Source of the DNA: Biscogniauxia marginata
Taxonomy: Eukaryota; Ascomycota; Sordariomycetes; Xylariales; Xylariaceae
Reading direction: 5' to 3'
Length of the DNA: 64,000 bases
NCBI GenBank assembly: GCA_022695795.1
Contig: MU404079.1
Location: 1 to 64,000, forward strand
Position 1 is the stretch's first letter; every line of letters begins with the position of its first letter. Below the pieces are notes generated by a model. The model saw only the letters and a list, made by a program, of their open reading frames with translations. It ran no database searches and was not told the origin of the DNA. Below are positions 11,023 through 22,671 of the stretch, one piece after another. Both the position numbers and the translations under genes were made by a program.

Positions 11023-11355
11023 GTCGATTATCAAGGGACATGGAGAGCTTTGGGATTGAGGATTGAGGATGGTGTGTGGGCTAAAGGCGGCTGTAGTAAG
11101 GAAGATGGGAACTCCAAGTATTTGGTCTTGCTTTCTTGATACCAATAATAAATTGTTGCAAATGAATCTAGAGGTCCTCATGTCTTCACGACTACAGAAA
11201 TGCATCGTGGGCATGCGGATATGAATTGAAGTTTGTGAATTTGATATATTGAATTAACGAGGTAATACCCAATAAACTAATTGTGAATATCATTTCGCTG
11301 CTTTAGGTGCGTTCTAAACTGTCTTGAAGACACATATTTCCTGTCTAGCCAATCC
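11023..11355. other. Convergent 3' flanks of secreted-protein and LPMO genes
   Basis: No ORF of note. An AATAAA-like AATAATAAA near 11143 could serve the plus-strand gene as a poly(A) signal. Confidence 0.4.
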
Positions 11356-12495
11356 TTAACAAGTAAACACCTCCGGTCCCGGGGCCGTGTAGGATGTTGG
11401 CACAGGGTAGTAAATGTTGATCACTGTAACAAAGGATGTCGTTAGTTAACCTTTATTAGCAAGAAAAATAACAGAAATATGTCTTGGGAGTGTACATCTC
11501 CTTCAAGAAATTAAATGGCTCTCAAGGCACATGGGGTAAAAAGAATAACTCGGGGGTTTTACGTACTCAAGCCAGGATCGGTCGCCTTATAAGCGCCGGG
11601 GAACGAAACGAGGTTCGTCGGCGTCTTGCTGCCGCCGCCCGTGACCGTGAGCTGGGCGCAGGAGATGTAGCTCTGGGCGCCGCCGGCGGCGCTGGCGCTA
11701 TGCAGGGCGATGTGCTCGACGCGCAGGAGGTAGTCGCCCGACGGGATGCACGACGGGATCGTCGCGGTGACCTGCTTCGCGCCCTGGCTGGGCCACGTCA
11801 GCCCGCTCGGCGCGATGTCCGGCCCCTGCGAGAAGATCTTGAACCACGCGGCGCCCGACCCGTCCCACGAATCTGCCGTCTGCCCCGCAGGCACCTTCGC
11901 CATGTAGAACTGCAGTACGCCCGGGTGCGAGACCGAGGCGTCGGCCGTGAAGCCCACGGCCGAGCCGGCGGCCACCGACATCGTCTTCGCGCCTTCGTTC
12001 CCGGGGGCCAGCTGGTAGCACTTCAATTATGGATAGTTAGTAATTGCTATGTTTGGACGGTTGTTGGGCCGTCAGATATGTCTGCGGAATCAAAAGCTCA
12101 TAAGATAAGCTAAAAATAGGCAAGTCCTATTCCTGAGACGGGCTGTGAGAAGAAATGAAGAACTTTTGAAATTACTTACTCGGAACTGCTCAGAGTTTAC
12201 GTCCGTGACTGGTCATTATTAGCTTTAGGTTGTAAAGTTGTATTATGCGGTGTCGAAAAAGCCTAGACGGAGGGAAAGGGGGCATATCACACACCCGGGC
12301 CATTACTTTGGTAGTTGGTCGTCTTCCTCACGTACTCCCACTTGCTCGTCGCGCCACCATTCGCGACAAGAGCTGGGAAAGTGTCTATCCGCGTCCTGTT
12401 AGTGAATCATATCGATATCGATATAATCAAATCATTTCCTTACAGTGGGCCTGGATGGCTGATGCGAGAGTAAGAACAGCAGTGACTACCTTCAT
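11356..12495 (-). CDS. AA9 lytic polysaccharide monooxygenase, secreted
   Basis: Five exons reconstructed: 12495-12444, 12384-12295, 12208-12180, 12020-11567 and 11423-11356; 693 nt, 230 aa. Every intron is GT...AG and the phases agree. Exon 1 gives the signal peptide MKVVTAVLTLASAIQA followed directly by His, and the first join produces HYTFP, the processed N-terminal histidine-brace start of AA9 enzymes. The second copper His lies in VSHPGVLQFYMAK. The axial Tyr is in AQSYISCAQLTV. The C-terminus NIYYPVPTSYTAPGP is family-typical. There is no carbohydrate-binding module. AA9 enzymes cleave cellulose or related glucans oxidatively at a type II copper site outside the cell. C1/C4 regioselectivity cannot be told from this. 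The coding exon 4 is markedly GC-richer than its surroundings. Confidence 0.95.
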
Positions 12496-14100
12496 GTTGT
12501 CGAGCTCGGCGAGAGAGTCCCTGCAGTGTTATAGATGTGTGATATATAACACGAAAGAGTGAGTGAGATTGGGAAAACTTTAGACAATTCTGACACCGAG
12601 GAACAGCGAGCTTTGCGCCTTTATTTGTATATGTCATATTACTTATACTGAGACTAATTAATAACTTCGCGAAGCCGCACGACCGAACACACTCTCGTTG
12701 CTGACTATGACCTACTGGGAACACGGCGGCCTGGGTACCGAGCAGGTTAAATGCGGCGGTTAAATTATCGTGTGGTTTTCTTGGAACCACTCACGAATCT
12801 CCGTGTGATTAAGACCCCCATAATAACGCATATGAACATAGCATATCTGGGGTGCGTAATGGATTGCTAAAAAGGGATGCGTGATATGTAGGTCACCATA
12901 GTCCAGCAATCTGGGGTATAATTTCTGCCTTAAGGCCGAATGTAACACTTAGCCAAAGATTGTAATAGAACGAGGTCGTGGTCATCACTGACTTCAACCG
13001 ATTAGAGCATGACAAAGTGAAAATCTGATATTTGAAGTGCGTAAGTATCGTGCTAAGAATATGCCGACCCGTTACATCGGGGTGGCATGGAGCATTCTGG
13101 ATCCATCTAATGCCCCAATACTATTAAGGAGCCTCTCGCATAAGGATTTTCGTAGCGTATATTAGCCAAGCCTACACGTGGTAAATAGAACCACAGGTAC
13201 AGGCCTACATGGGAACAAAGGTTCTGTTTTATATGTAAGAAGACCGCTGGCCATGCATCCTTGATTCTTGCTCTTCGCGCAACAGCTTTGTCTGTACCCC
13301 GCATGAGGTCTGCAAAATGAAAGATACTCTCCCATTAACTTGAATAGATGGAGAGTTCGCTAGAAGCGTAGTACTGCTAGAGCAATTAGGTCCTGCAGAT
13401 TTTACTGCTTTGTTGTGGGTTCTTGTATTAAATTTCTGGTTATAACTCAAGCTCTCGATAGAGGCAACTACCTAGACTAGAAGAGTTGCCATACATATAT
13501 TATAATCGAAACGTGACGGGGGTACCAATAACGAACTTAAAATCGAATATGGGGGAGAATGAGGTAGTTGTAAAGTTATCTTACTAACGCTCTCATAAAA
13601 GCACTCAGTTTTGATAGTTGAGTCTCTTTTTATAACAAATCGGCTACCAGCGTCACCAAAGTTTAGGACCAAAATGGTATTCACAACTTCGTACCTAGGT
13701 ATATATTCCCAAATAGGCAATGATGGAATGATTCTTCGGAAGTGAAAGGAGCGTGGTTCACCAAGGAGATAGCCAACTAATAAGCAACGAATAGCCGTAG
13801 ATCTAGTTAGGGTTCTTTGATTGCTTTGATATTCCGAGGTCCTAAGTGAATCCCACAAAGCAGGTATTGACAATGCCCATTGAGATCAATCTCACAATAA
13901 TCATTGTAGAAATTTATCGGGTGCCGAGTATAAAAGTATCCAGGCAGCCGACCAAAATCAGAAATCCCACCCAGATCATTAAATTTCACAAACCCGAACA
14001 GTCGAGAAAAAATTCTATTGCGACTGTTCTCTTCGCTCAGCTTCCTTCGAGAAAGAACCAGAACATATATCACTAGGAGATACAGCAAGGTCGGGACACC
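12496..14100. other. Intergenic, possibly containing decayed coding sequence
   Basis: LPMO promoter near 12500-12700. Two minus-strand ORFs (13873-13472 and 14139-13807) sit in different frames end to end and have somewhat protein-like composition, so an old broken gene is possible, but no family is recognisable. Moderately AT-rich. Confidence 0.3.
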
Positions 14101-14337
14101 ATGTGCTGGCGGCCTCAATATATCTTTTCGTGCCGCCACCGCTTCAACATCGAGAGCGCCGAGATACGCTTTTGTGGTGGCGCAAAAGCGTATGGCTGCC
14201 CTTGCATCGGCTTCATGGATGCTCCCGACTTCGACACCGAATTCATAGATGACATCTGTCCTGACTGTAAGTATAAGGTGAGTATAGCAGCCAAGGCGGA
14301 GTCAAAGTCGATACGGAGGTGGTTCTCTAAGAGGTAG
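14101..14337 (+). CDS. Small Cys-rich protein, putative
   Basis: An ATG in good context (GACACCATG) opens a 78-aa frame with Cys/His spacing suggesting a zinc-binding fold: MCW at the start, FSCRHRF, FCGG, GCPC, and an acidic stretch ending in ICPDC. Many fungal genomes have short proteins of this general layout, with unknown function. Directly after ICPDC the DNA reads as a strong splice donor (GTAAGTAT at 14264), so the last 20 codons given here may be intronic and the true C-terminus may lie in a downstream exon, with candidate acceptors near 14354 and 14478. Neither continuation is convincing. Two antisense ORFs overlap it. Confidence 0.35.
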   Translation: MCWRPQYIFSCRHRFNIESAEIRFCGGAKAYGCPCIGFMDAPDFDTEFIDDICPDCKYKVSIAAKAESKSIRRWFSKR

Positions 14338-15686
14338 GTTGCATTTCTAGAGTCGACTACCCTGCATGTAATTACTTGTTGCAAGCTTAGAGGCTTTGGG
14401 AACTTGAGTAAATGGTTACGCATTCAAATAAAAATTCCAGAATTTAATCAACTTGATTTCTTTTTCTCTTAATTACAGTCACAACTCCCCTCTATAAGAA
14501 TTTTTCCTTGCTTCTTCCCACAGACCGAAGTTTTGCTTAACATGTGACGCTTTCTACCACCAGATCTCATCGATCCACCAACTTCTACAGAACCCAGCCC
14601 TTATTACCAGGCAGCTCCAGACTTTGATAGTGAAAGCTGAATTGTTCGAAACTCTACTTCTCGATGCCCAGATTATTCTTCCAAGGACAGGGGACTTCGC
14701 TTTTTCTTAGCCGGAAATTGTAGGTGTTCTAGTATAGAGATGTCGTTAGCGAGAAAGTGTTCGTTGGCATAGTAATCGCTGTGAGTTTCGCTAATCAAAC
14801 GATATGTTTTCACTTCACAGAGACTGGAGAGGGAAATATTCATCCTATTGTACCATAATTGTTTTAGTCAGAGAAGTAAACTATGGCTATAACTTACAAC
14901 TCAATAAACTATAGTATCGTATGTATTCTTCGGACCAGTTGGCGAACTTCAAGTTGACCGTGATATGATCGCCACATCTCTTAATAAGAGTGATATAATC
15001 TGCTGCTACCGGAATCGTTCAAATAGGAACGCGTACTTGGGAAATGTCGTTATGTATTTTCCACCCTATCCGACGAGACATAACCTCGGTAGCTAATAAA
15101 GTGTTCGAGATCTATATACTATATAAATCACATGTGGTTTGGTACTCTAGGATATTAGTCTTGATATAATGAGAAAAGCAAAATTTAACCTGCCTTGTCT
15201 AAAGGTTAATGCTATAAGTTTCAATTGAATTTTGTCCCTCCTGGCCTGAAGGTGACGAGTTATGTGTCAGCACTGTGGTGTGTTACGATCCGTGATGAGC
15301 CATGGTAACATCCAGATCATTGATTGGGTTGCTAGGTAAATGTACCATGCTTTCCACGATATCTTACGTGTGTATCTTATATTATGCCATTAAGCCCGTC
15401 AAAAATTCATCTCACACTCAGCTTTGGTATGATACTCAAGATCATACATGCCGTATGCGGGGCTACTGCATTATCCAAACGATCTAGAGACGAGAACAAT
15501 CGTGACAAATTTCCTCTATTCGTGATTGTCTATGCTCGAGGTACTAGACCCCTCGCCAATTTTTATTTTTGCAATTACGTTAATCATGCATGTCCCTGTC
15601 CCGCCTAACTAGTAGCACCGTTCCAGTGTATCCGCTCACTCAGGTATCAATCTCTTAGAATCCCCTGCATCCATTTACACTCAAGC
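14338..15686. other. Intergenic, AT-rich, no gene recognised
   Basis: Only short ORFs without family resemblance. The final 100 bases are 3' flank of the pyruvate kinase gene. Confidence 0.45.
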
Positions 15687-17557
15687 TTACGCAAGTTGAC
15701 CAATGCCTAGGTTCTCAGGCTCCGCCTTTACGATACGAAGGGTGTTGGTGTTGCCCATACCACCTCTCCAGCCCTGGACGACGACGAGAGTATCTCCCCT
15801 TCCAAGGACATTGAGGGAGAGGGCATGGTTGATAGCCCACTTGATGCGCCGGTCTACGTCTTCTTGCCAGTTCGTCTTGCTGAAATCTGGCTTCTGCTCC
15901 GGGAACCAGAAAGGATAGACGCCACGGTACAAGTGACCGTACCGGCTCGTGGTATCATTTCGAGTTACCATGAAGATAGGGCAGACAGGTCGGTACTTGC
16001 TGAGAAGTCGGGCAGATTCACCCGAGGTAGAGAGGACGATGATACCACCTGCGTTGAGGTCGAGCGAAGCTCGGACCGCAGCCATGGCACACGACTCAAC
16101 TACCGAAACCGGTCGCTTCACCAACGAGCACATCTCTTCAAAGTGACTAACGTAGGGAATCGAATTCTCAGCTTTCAGGCAGGCCTCGTGCATCTCGTGG
16201 ACGGCTTCTCGGGGGTAGGACCCCTTGGCGGTCTCGCCCGACAACATGACACAGTCAGCACCGTCGGTGATGGCATTGCCAACATCGGAGATCTCTGCTC
16301 GTGTAGGTCGCGGGTTCTTGATCATAGATTCCAGCATCTGAGTAGCACAGATGACGGGCTTGCCAGCCATGTTGCACATGGCAATGAGCTTCTTCTGCGC
16401 GGCAAACACCTCCGCAGCTGGGATTTCAATACCCAAATCACCACGGGCAACCATGACGCCATCGGTTTCCTGGAGAATCTCGCGGAAGTTGTTTAGGCCC
16501 TGTCGGTTTTCGATCTTGGCAATGATCTGAATGTTCTTGCCATCCTCACCAAGAACATCACGGATATCTCTGATATCCTTTCCGCGGCGGATGAATGAGG
16601 CAAATATCATATCGACATTGTTCTTGACGCCGAATCTCAAATCATTTTTGTCCTTCTCGGATAGGGCCGGGAGATCGACATCAGTGTTAGGCAAATTGAC
16701 GCCCTTCTTGGAGCTGATGAAACCGTTGTTCAGGGCCTCGACCTTCAGGGTCTTATCATCAACGACTTCGAGAACCTTGAAGGCGAGGATGCCATCATCG
16801 ACGTAGACGATTCGGCCAGGCTTGATAACCTTGGTGATATTCTTGTAGTCAACATACCTATGCACACAAGTTAGCAAGATTGCCCACGCTCCGTATTCCA
16901 CTCGACAGGATTGCGCACATGTTCTGGGTGTCACAGGATGTCGCGTATTGCTCATCAGTAGTGATATTTAGAATGGTGCCAGCCGCGAGGGGGAGATCTT
17001 CGTCGCCCTTGGTATTACCGGTCCGGATCTCGGGGCCTTTGGTATCGAGGGCAATGGCAATCTGGCGGCCGGGTTGGGTGGCCTCAGCCTTTCGAGCATT
17101 GTCGATGACGGACTGGTGGTCTGGCACATGTTAATATTGGTACACCCAGCGGCTTACTCCGCATGACCATCTGAAGTCGCGGGAAAGACAGGGGGAGAAG
17201 GAGAGCAGATGGGTACTATCACATACTAATATCATGTTAGCAATTGAGGTAGAAGAGGCAGGAGTTTTGTCATGCTGGTGAAAACCAGGGGATTAGAGGC
17301 AAGATATTTTATACGTACCACTCATACGAGCCATGCGAGAAGTTCATGCGAACGACATTGAGACCAGCAGTTCGCAGCGTGTTGATAGCCTCGACAGAGT
17401 TCGTCTTGGGACCGATGGTGCAGATAATGGAGGAACGACGGTAGTTGTGTTCAGGGGAATATGCGGTGTCGAGGGAGGCGAGCCATTCTATCTTACCACC
17501 CAGGTTGAGGTGGTCGAGGGCGTTGGCAGCAATCGAGTGGTTGCGTTTGTGAGCCAT
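15687..17557 (-). CDS. pki1: Pyruvate kinase
   Basis: Catalyses the last step of glycolysis, phosphoenolpyruvate plus ADP to pyruvate plus ATP, in the cytosol. Exon 1 from 17557 (MAHKRNHS) carries [10 protein letters not shown] and [15 protein letters not shown]. Exon 2 (to 16919) carries [16 protein letters not shown]. Exon 3 (16857-15687) carries [14 protein letters not shown], the metal/PEP site [35 protein letters not shown] and the C-terminal regulatory domain ending LGIGQLA. The exon 2/3 join (AT/G, donor GTGTGC, acceptor CATAG) is clear. The exon 1/2 join is not: the expected GSYEYHQSVID would need a GG donor at 17319; the in-frame canonical alternative (exon 1 to 17315, exon 2 from 17112) gives GSYEWYSVID and about 535 aa. 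Branch-point-like CTAAC and TTAAC at two places between suggest a split intron. A long pyrimidine-rich leader lies upstream. Confidence 0.95.
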
Positions 17558-19338
17558 TGTGGTCGGTTGTTTGTTCTAGGAGCAGCGAGGGATGTGTGCG
17601 TATGCGTCTGGTTATATAAGGATGGTTAGATATCAAGTCCCTGGCGGAAGGAGGTTGAAGTAGTAAAAAAGAAAGAAACTCGAGGAGCAGGTCGATATAG
17701 ATAGATGGTGATGGTTTGAGTCCGTTTGAGTCCTGTCCCGCCAAGTCGAGTCCAGACATGGGAATGGATCTCGCCAATCTCTGATCGACACGGCAAACGA
17801 GTTGCGATTGCGGACTGCTGGTTCAACATTTCTCGGTGAAACTACCTTGGCGAAACGGAGAAAGCAATCCACCAGTCCACCTTCGACGGGAGCAACCAAC
17901 CGCGGGACTGCAAAGCACCACCGTGACAGAGATAGCCATCTGTGCTTCTTGTCTTGGGGCGGGCCATAGCCGAAACATGCAGTGTGTTTGAGAAGCTAGA
18001 AATAGACGAGACAAAAGAAAGAATGGGGGTCCAGTATCCATATCAATCCGCCTGGTGTTTGATTCATTCTTTTCTCTTATGTGAAGCAACGCAACATAAC
18101 ACAACGTACCTGGATTTAATTTTGCGAGGAACCGGAAACGCCAAGGTATGACGATCACGATGACACTGGCGAAAAAGGATGAGGAGGAGGGGTATTAAAA
18201 TAGGAAGAGAGACGAGATCTCCTGTACTTGTACGGAGTCCGGTGTCGAGTGAAGCTCGGGGATGCAAAAGAGTGCGGGAATTGATGGTTGTTCCCTGTCA
18301 GCCTTAAGAGCGAATGGATTTGTGTAGTCAGGAATGCAGCCGGACTGATTGGATTTGAGAATTGGCCTTCAAATGTGCATTGGCGACGTTGCGTTACTCC
18401 GCCGAAAAAAGAAAAGAGAAAAGACAAATAAAAAAGTGCCTCAGCAAAGCCCAGGGCTCTTGCTTGCTAACCCCCCACACAAGACCCGACAGGCAGCTTG
18501 TGTGTAGGTGAGGTAGTCAACAAGACCAAGCGACCCCTCCAGAAGATAGCCAGCCGGTCACAGGAATCGCTCAACGTTTCGAGGGTCCAGACGCCACAGT
18601 CATGTACCTTATCACCTGTCTGGCTGGTGATATGTACCTCCCCAATGAGGGGTTGATCGATGAGCCCCGCCATCACCTGAGATAGGCGTCAAGGCTGGCA
18701 GCTGGTCAGGTCAGGCAATTGTGCGACGACTCGGGGGGCGGTTCATAGTCGGCCATTCCCTAAACAGACAAGTGTCGAGATGAGTGCGGGGCCTAGGGTG
18801 TGGTCAGTGCTTTCCCGTGGACAATGCCCGTACCAGGCACTGTGGGTACCTACCTACAGGCAGGTCGTAGGTACCTCCCAACAGCCCTAGCCCCGGATGG
18901 GACTAGCTAGGCAGTTGAGATAAGATAAGGGAATGACCTGCTTACCTGTCCGCTTCTGTATTCCGTACTGTGCCTGCTTCTGCACGAAATAAAGGGCTGC
19001 TCCCCATGTGGTCCGTGGGGAGATGCAGACCTCTTTTCCTCCAACCACCGCCCTTCCCTGTCAGCCTGAACACCTTGATCGCCAGACCACCCGACTAAGG
19101 CACGAACGACATTTCCTTTAAATGAATCACACCACGCGATAACCTCCTCTTCTTCTTCGCCCTCAACTGCTGTTGTTATACTTTCCAGTTCACCTCCGCC
19201 ACTCGACTGCCCACGAAGCCATCACCTGGAAAACAGCCTCATCGTACGACGTTCGTCATACCTGTCTCGCGATTCACCATCTCGGAAACCCTGCGGAAGA
19301 AAAGGCGGTGTTAGCTAGACGATTACGATTCTGTCAAG
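17558..19338. promoter_or_regulatory. Pyruvate kinase promoter/leader and upstream region of DUF1748 gene
   Basis: About 1.8 kb between two divergent start codons (17557 minus, 19339 plus). The half next to pyruvate kinase is CT-rich on the coding strand (long C/T runs at 17560-17720 and 18150-18430), as expected of a strongly expressed fungal glycolytic gene. ACCTACCT/GGTACCT simple motifs occur at 18846-18880. No supported ORF. Confidence 0.5.
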
Positions 19339-20052
19339 ATGGTTGTAAGTCATTCGATTCCGTCCTCCAACCATCTCGCTACCCGCCGTCCGCCATCGAA
19401 ACCCCAGTTGTACTGCCAGCGCCAGTCCTGAACAGAACCGGCGCTTGCGTTGCGAATGGGAGTTTCGTTCGCTCAGCCTATCGCCCATACCCTATACACT
19501 CTCGCACACATCCATTCTTCTCATTTTGCCTCGAGCGGTGACGATGAATGAATTCTGAACTTACTCTCAGTTCCTCAACTTGCTGACATTTGGTCTCTGG
19601 GGAAAGCTCGGACGATTAACCCACTACGCCGTCGATGCTGTCCTCAGTACGTCATGCCTTCACTCAGAAAACTCGTATCTCATGAGCGTACTCTGTTCGA
19701 TTAACCCTCCTTAGTCTCGACGATAATCGCGGGAATGAGACGTTCGACTGGCTTGACGTGAGTCTGCACCTCACCCTTCCATCAAGATAGGGCTAGAATG
19801 CCCAAGAGCGAGGGCGGCAGAAGTGAAGAATTGCCTAGCGATGCCAGCTCTTAAACACCGGATGAGCTGCAGAGCAGACTAGGCTAACTCATGTCCGACG
19901 ATAGTTTCAAGACCGAGCGATTAATCGGCGACAAAAAGGACAACGCCAGCATGGGTAAATGGGTAGATCAATATCTAAGCGTCGGCGAGTGGGTGATGGA
20001 CCAGTCCGTTGCGGTGGCCGGGTCCAGCGGTTGGTTCCAACGGAGCCGATAG
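19339..20052 (+). CDS. DUF1748-family small protein, four exons
   Basis: Exons 19339-19344 (Met-Val only), 19571-19646, 19715-19757 and 19905-20052; 273 nt, 90 aa. All introns are GT...AG with matching phases, and the last has a GGCTAACTC branch site near 19881. The product reads FGLWGKLGRLTHYAVDAV, then STIIAGMRRSTGLTF, then VDQYLSVGEWVMDQSVA and ends SSGWFQRSR, the conserved layout of DUF1748, a short fungal protein with one N-terminal hydrophobic helix. Its molecular function is not established. None of the exons is long enough to show as an ordinary ORF, so it is easy to miss. The two-codon first exon is inferred from the ATG followed by a strong GTAAGT donor and is the least certain part. 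Confidence 0.88.
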
Positions 20053-21280
20053 TGGTACCACCGTGACCCGTGAGGGAAAGAGAACGGGTGTGTGTCGGCA
20101 GTAATTTGATCGAAGCCTTATGGCAGGATGATTTACCTACACCGAACAACCGATTTCACGATTTAACGTCTCGATATACCCAGGAAATCATCTCCACCGC
20201 GTCACTTCTCGTCAAAGCCGTGGCGAGATGTGTTTAGTCCGACGATAGCAGTTTCTCCCAGGCCTCATTCATATCGGAGGGTGCTGGAAAGGATACCGCA
20301 GGTTGGGAATCTTGGCTCGACCGTTGTGCATTGTTGATGGCTTTCCCCGGAGTTCTGTGGTTGTGGGGAGGTGCTTTTTTGTTATCCTTTCTGTTTCCGT
20401 TGTGTTTCACACCTTCACTTATTTTGAAGTAAATAAATTAGACCAGGCTATGTGGGATCCAAGCCCAGTTTTGGAGGATATCAATTCTCAAACGCTTTGA
20501 TTTATGTGAAGTTGCTAGGCCTCTTAGGGGATCAGCATAGCCGAGATTTGCCGACTAAAAACTCCCCGCCCCGTTATCCATGGCCCGTCCACCCGAATGG
20601 AACCCGATCCCGTACAGTGTCTATTACACGATAATCGCTCAATATCCCTTATGTGAGAAATCCGTAATTACTACATATCAACAGCCAATGTTTCTAAAAA
20701 ATATACATTTATGCAATATATGGGTATATGCAACCACCACACCAGAGTAACGGGTACACTAAACCAGCAAGCAAGGTAGGTTACATTGAACACCTACACG
20801 TAGTTGCAGATATCGCACAAGTATTAGCATCGACGTAGTTCAAGTTAAAGATTAGGTATTTAAATAGACTGGCAATCGACATCTTCACTGTCTCACCGAT
20901 CCGATACCCTCAGAGTAGTAACAATATACCCTCATCTACTTCTGCCTCGTCTAGTTCGAGGTTCTGTGTATGTAGTCCTCTGACCAGACTTGTTGATAAA
21001 CCTTAAGCAACGCCAGTATAGCTGAAGTTTCTGAATATAGCGCTAGAATAACATGATATAAACCATGTTCTTTAATATTATATTTACATACAAGCGGCCG
21101 CAAGTTCGACCGTCGTGGGGGTATCTCTTAATTGTACAGCTCCCCCAAATTCATCGTGATAACGCCATGCTGACCTTTCGCGTAACGATTCGCTGAAATA
21201 AAAGAGGGAAATTCACGCGACATTTTCCAAATCCTAGATTACCCAAATAAGCTTAATACCGACATCCTTTTATCGTCCTC
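20053..21280. other. Intergenic between convergent genes
   Basis: Contains 3' flanks of the DUF1748 gene and of the zinc-finger gene. AT-rich in 20640-21080. No gene recognised. Confidence 0.45.
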
Positions 21281-22671
21281 TCATCGTCCCACCATGTCCC
21301 GATCGTGAAGCAACTGCCACTTGGTGTGCGATGCGTTGATGTGGTCCCTCAGATCCTCGACGTTCTCGTATGTTTCTGTCTTCCCGCGAGACTATGGGAG
21401 GAAATTCGAGTCAGTAAAAAATTCTAGGCCCTTACGACGCTGTCAAGCTCCCCAGACAAGGGAGTTGATCCCCCGCCCCCTCCCCCCTTTTTCACCTACT
21501 ACCTACCCCCTTTCCCCCCGGTAAAAATCAACGATAATGGCAAGCGGAAAGAAGAATGAAGCGAAGGAGACTTGACAGGATGGTAACTGCCTCGTGATCA
21601 CATACCGTACACAGGACGCACCCGAACCCCTCCCCGCAGTGCGACTTGCCCAGGAACCTCGGCGTGATCTGGAACCCGTCGTTGAGCACCGTCACCGTCG
21701 CCGCCGCGCCCTCTCGCGCGCGCTTCCCGTTCCAGTCGTAGCCGCACCCGCACTTCCCGTCGTCGCCCTCCGGCAGCGGCTTCCGCGGGTCGACCTGGTA
21801 CGTCATCGCCTCGGGGCAGAAGACGCTGAAGACGCTGTTCTTCGGCCGCGGGCCCAGGCCCCACGACGACGACGACAACGACAACGTCGCCGCCGTGAAC
21901 GTGGACTGGAGATCGTCCGGGACCATCTTCGGCGTCGGCGGCGGAGATGGGGGCTCGGAATGGAAAGGGGATTTCCCTCCGCCTCCGCCTCCGCCTCCGC
22001 CGCCGCCCGCGAGGATGCGGTACGCCGGTTGCGCGTCGTCGTCATCGTCATCGCCTACCGCGCTCACGGCTTCGTTGGCTGTTGGGACGTCGAGCCACGA
22101 CTGGCGTTGCGACCTGGGTAGTCCCCGGGGAACGAGCCGGCCCACGGCAACCCGTTGGTACTGCTTTGAGAGCGCCGCCAGGCAGGCTGCGCGCACGGAT
22201 TCCGAAACGCCGACGATTCCGTGGAGCTCCAACGGGCAATCATCGACGTCTACTGCTCTCTGGAGCGTGTCGATGCACCCCCAGAGACGTTCAAGGCTGT
22301 CTTGCAAGGCCAACCGACAAATATCTATTTCTATCGGTCAGCTGTCTGTCTATCCGTCTGTCTGTCTATTGGGTTCGCGATGAAATCATGGGGGTAGGGG
22401 TGGCCTCCTTACCATCTCCCACGGCGAAGTCAGCACCGAACACGTCGACTCCACCTTCGAAGGCTTCCTTGATCTTGGGCCCGGAGATACGCAGCGACGC
22501 GCGCACGGCGCAGAAGCCGGCGGCGGTGTTAGCCACATCGCTTCTGCCCCGCGTCCGGTAGTGATTCTCCTCCCATCTCCTTCGCTGCCATGCGGCGTAG
22601 TACTCGAGCGCGCCCGCGTACGTACATGCCAGAGCGCTGACTACGTCGCCTACCGTCCTAAGGTCGTCCAT
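21281..22671 (-). CDS. C2H2-like zinc-finger protein with poly-Gly tract, three exons
   Basis: Exons 22671-22413, 22324-21606 and 21391-21281; 1089 nt, 362 aa. Splice sites: GATG/GTAAGG...AAATAG and ACG/GTATGT...CATAG, phases consistent. The N-terminal third is alpha-helical (VVSALACTYAGALEYY). The middle has an Asp run, then about eleven glycines encoded by a GGC/GGA repeat and a Pro/Ser stretch. The C-terminal part has CGCGYDW and then HCGEGFGCVLC; splicing places LRDHINASH 25 residues later, completing a CxxC...HxxxxH pattern as in C2H2 fingers. Without the last intron the protein would end in an unnatural tail. This architecture (helical N-region, low-complexity hinge, late single finger) is widespread in fungi but unassigned; a role in nucleic-acid binding is only inferred. 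Intron 1 holds a (CTGT)n-type microsatellite. Confidence 0.75.

Noticed and set aside
10558..11214. 218-aa minus-strand frame opposite the secreted protein
   Set aside because: Antisense shadow of the signal-peptide-bearing gene at 10540; Leu/Val-rich composition arises from the complement of GAG/GAC codons.
11484..12113. 209-aa plus-strand Arg/Ala-rich frame over the LPMO
   Set aside because: Antisense to AA9 exon 4 and composed as GC-rich shadows are; the minus-strand AA9 model explains the DNA fully.
15825..16496. 223-aa plus-strand frame over pyruvate kinase
   Set aside because: Antisense to the conserved kinase core; no motif.
21594..22561. Several long Arg/Pro-rich frames around the poly-Gly codons
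   Set aside because: They result from GGC/GCC-type repeats read in other frames of the zinc-finger gene.
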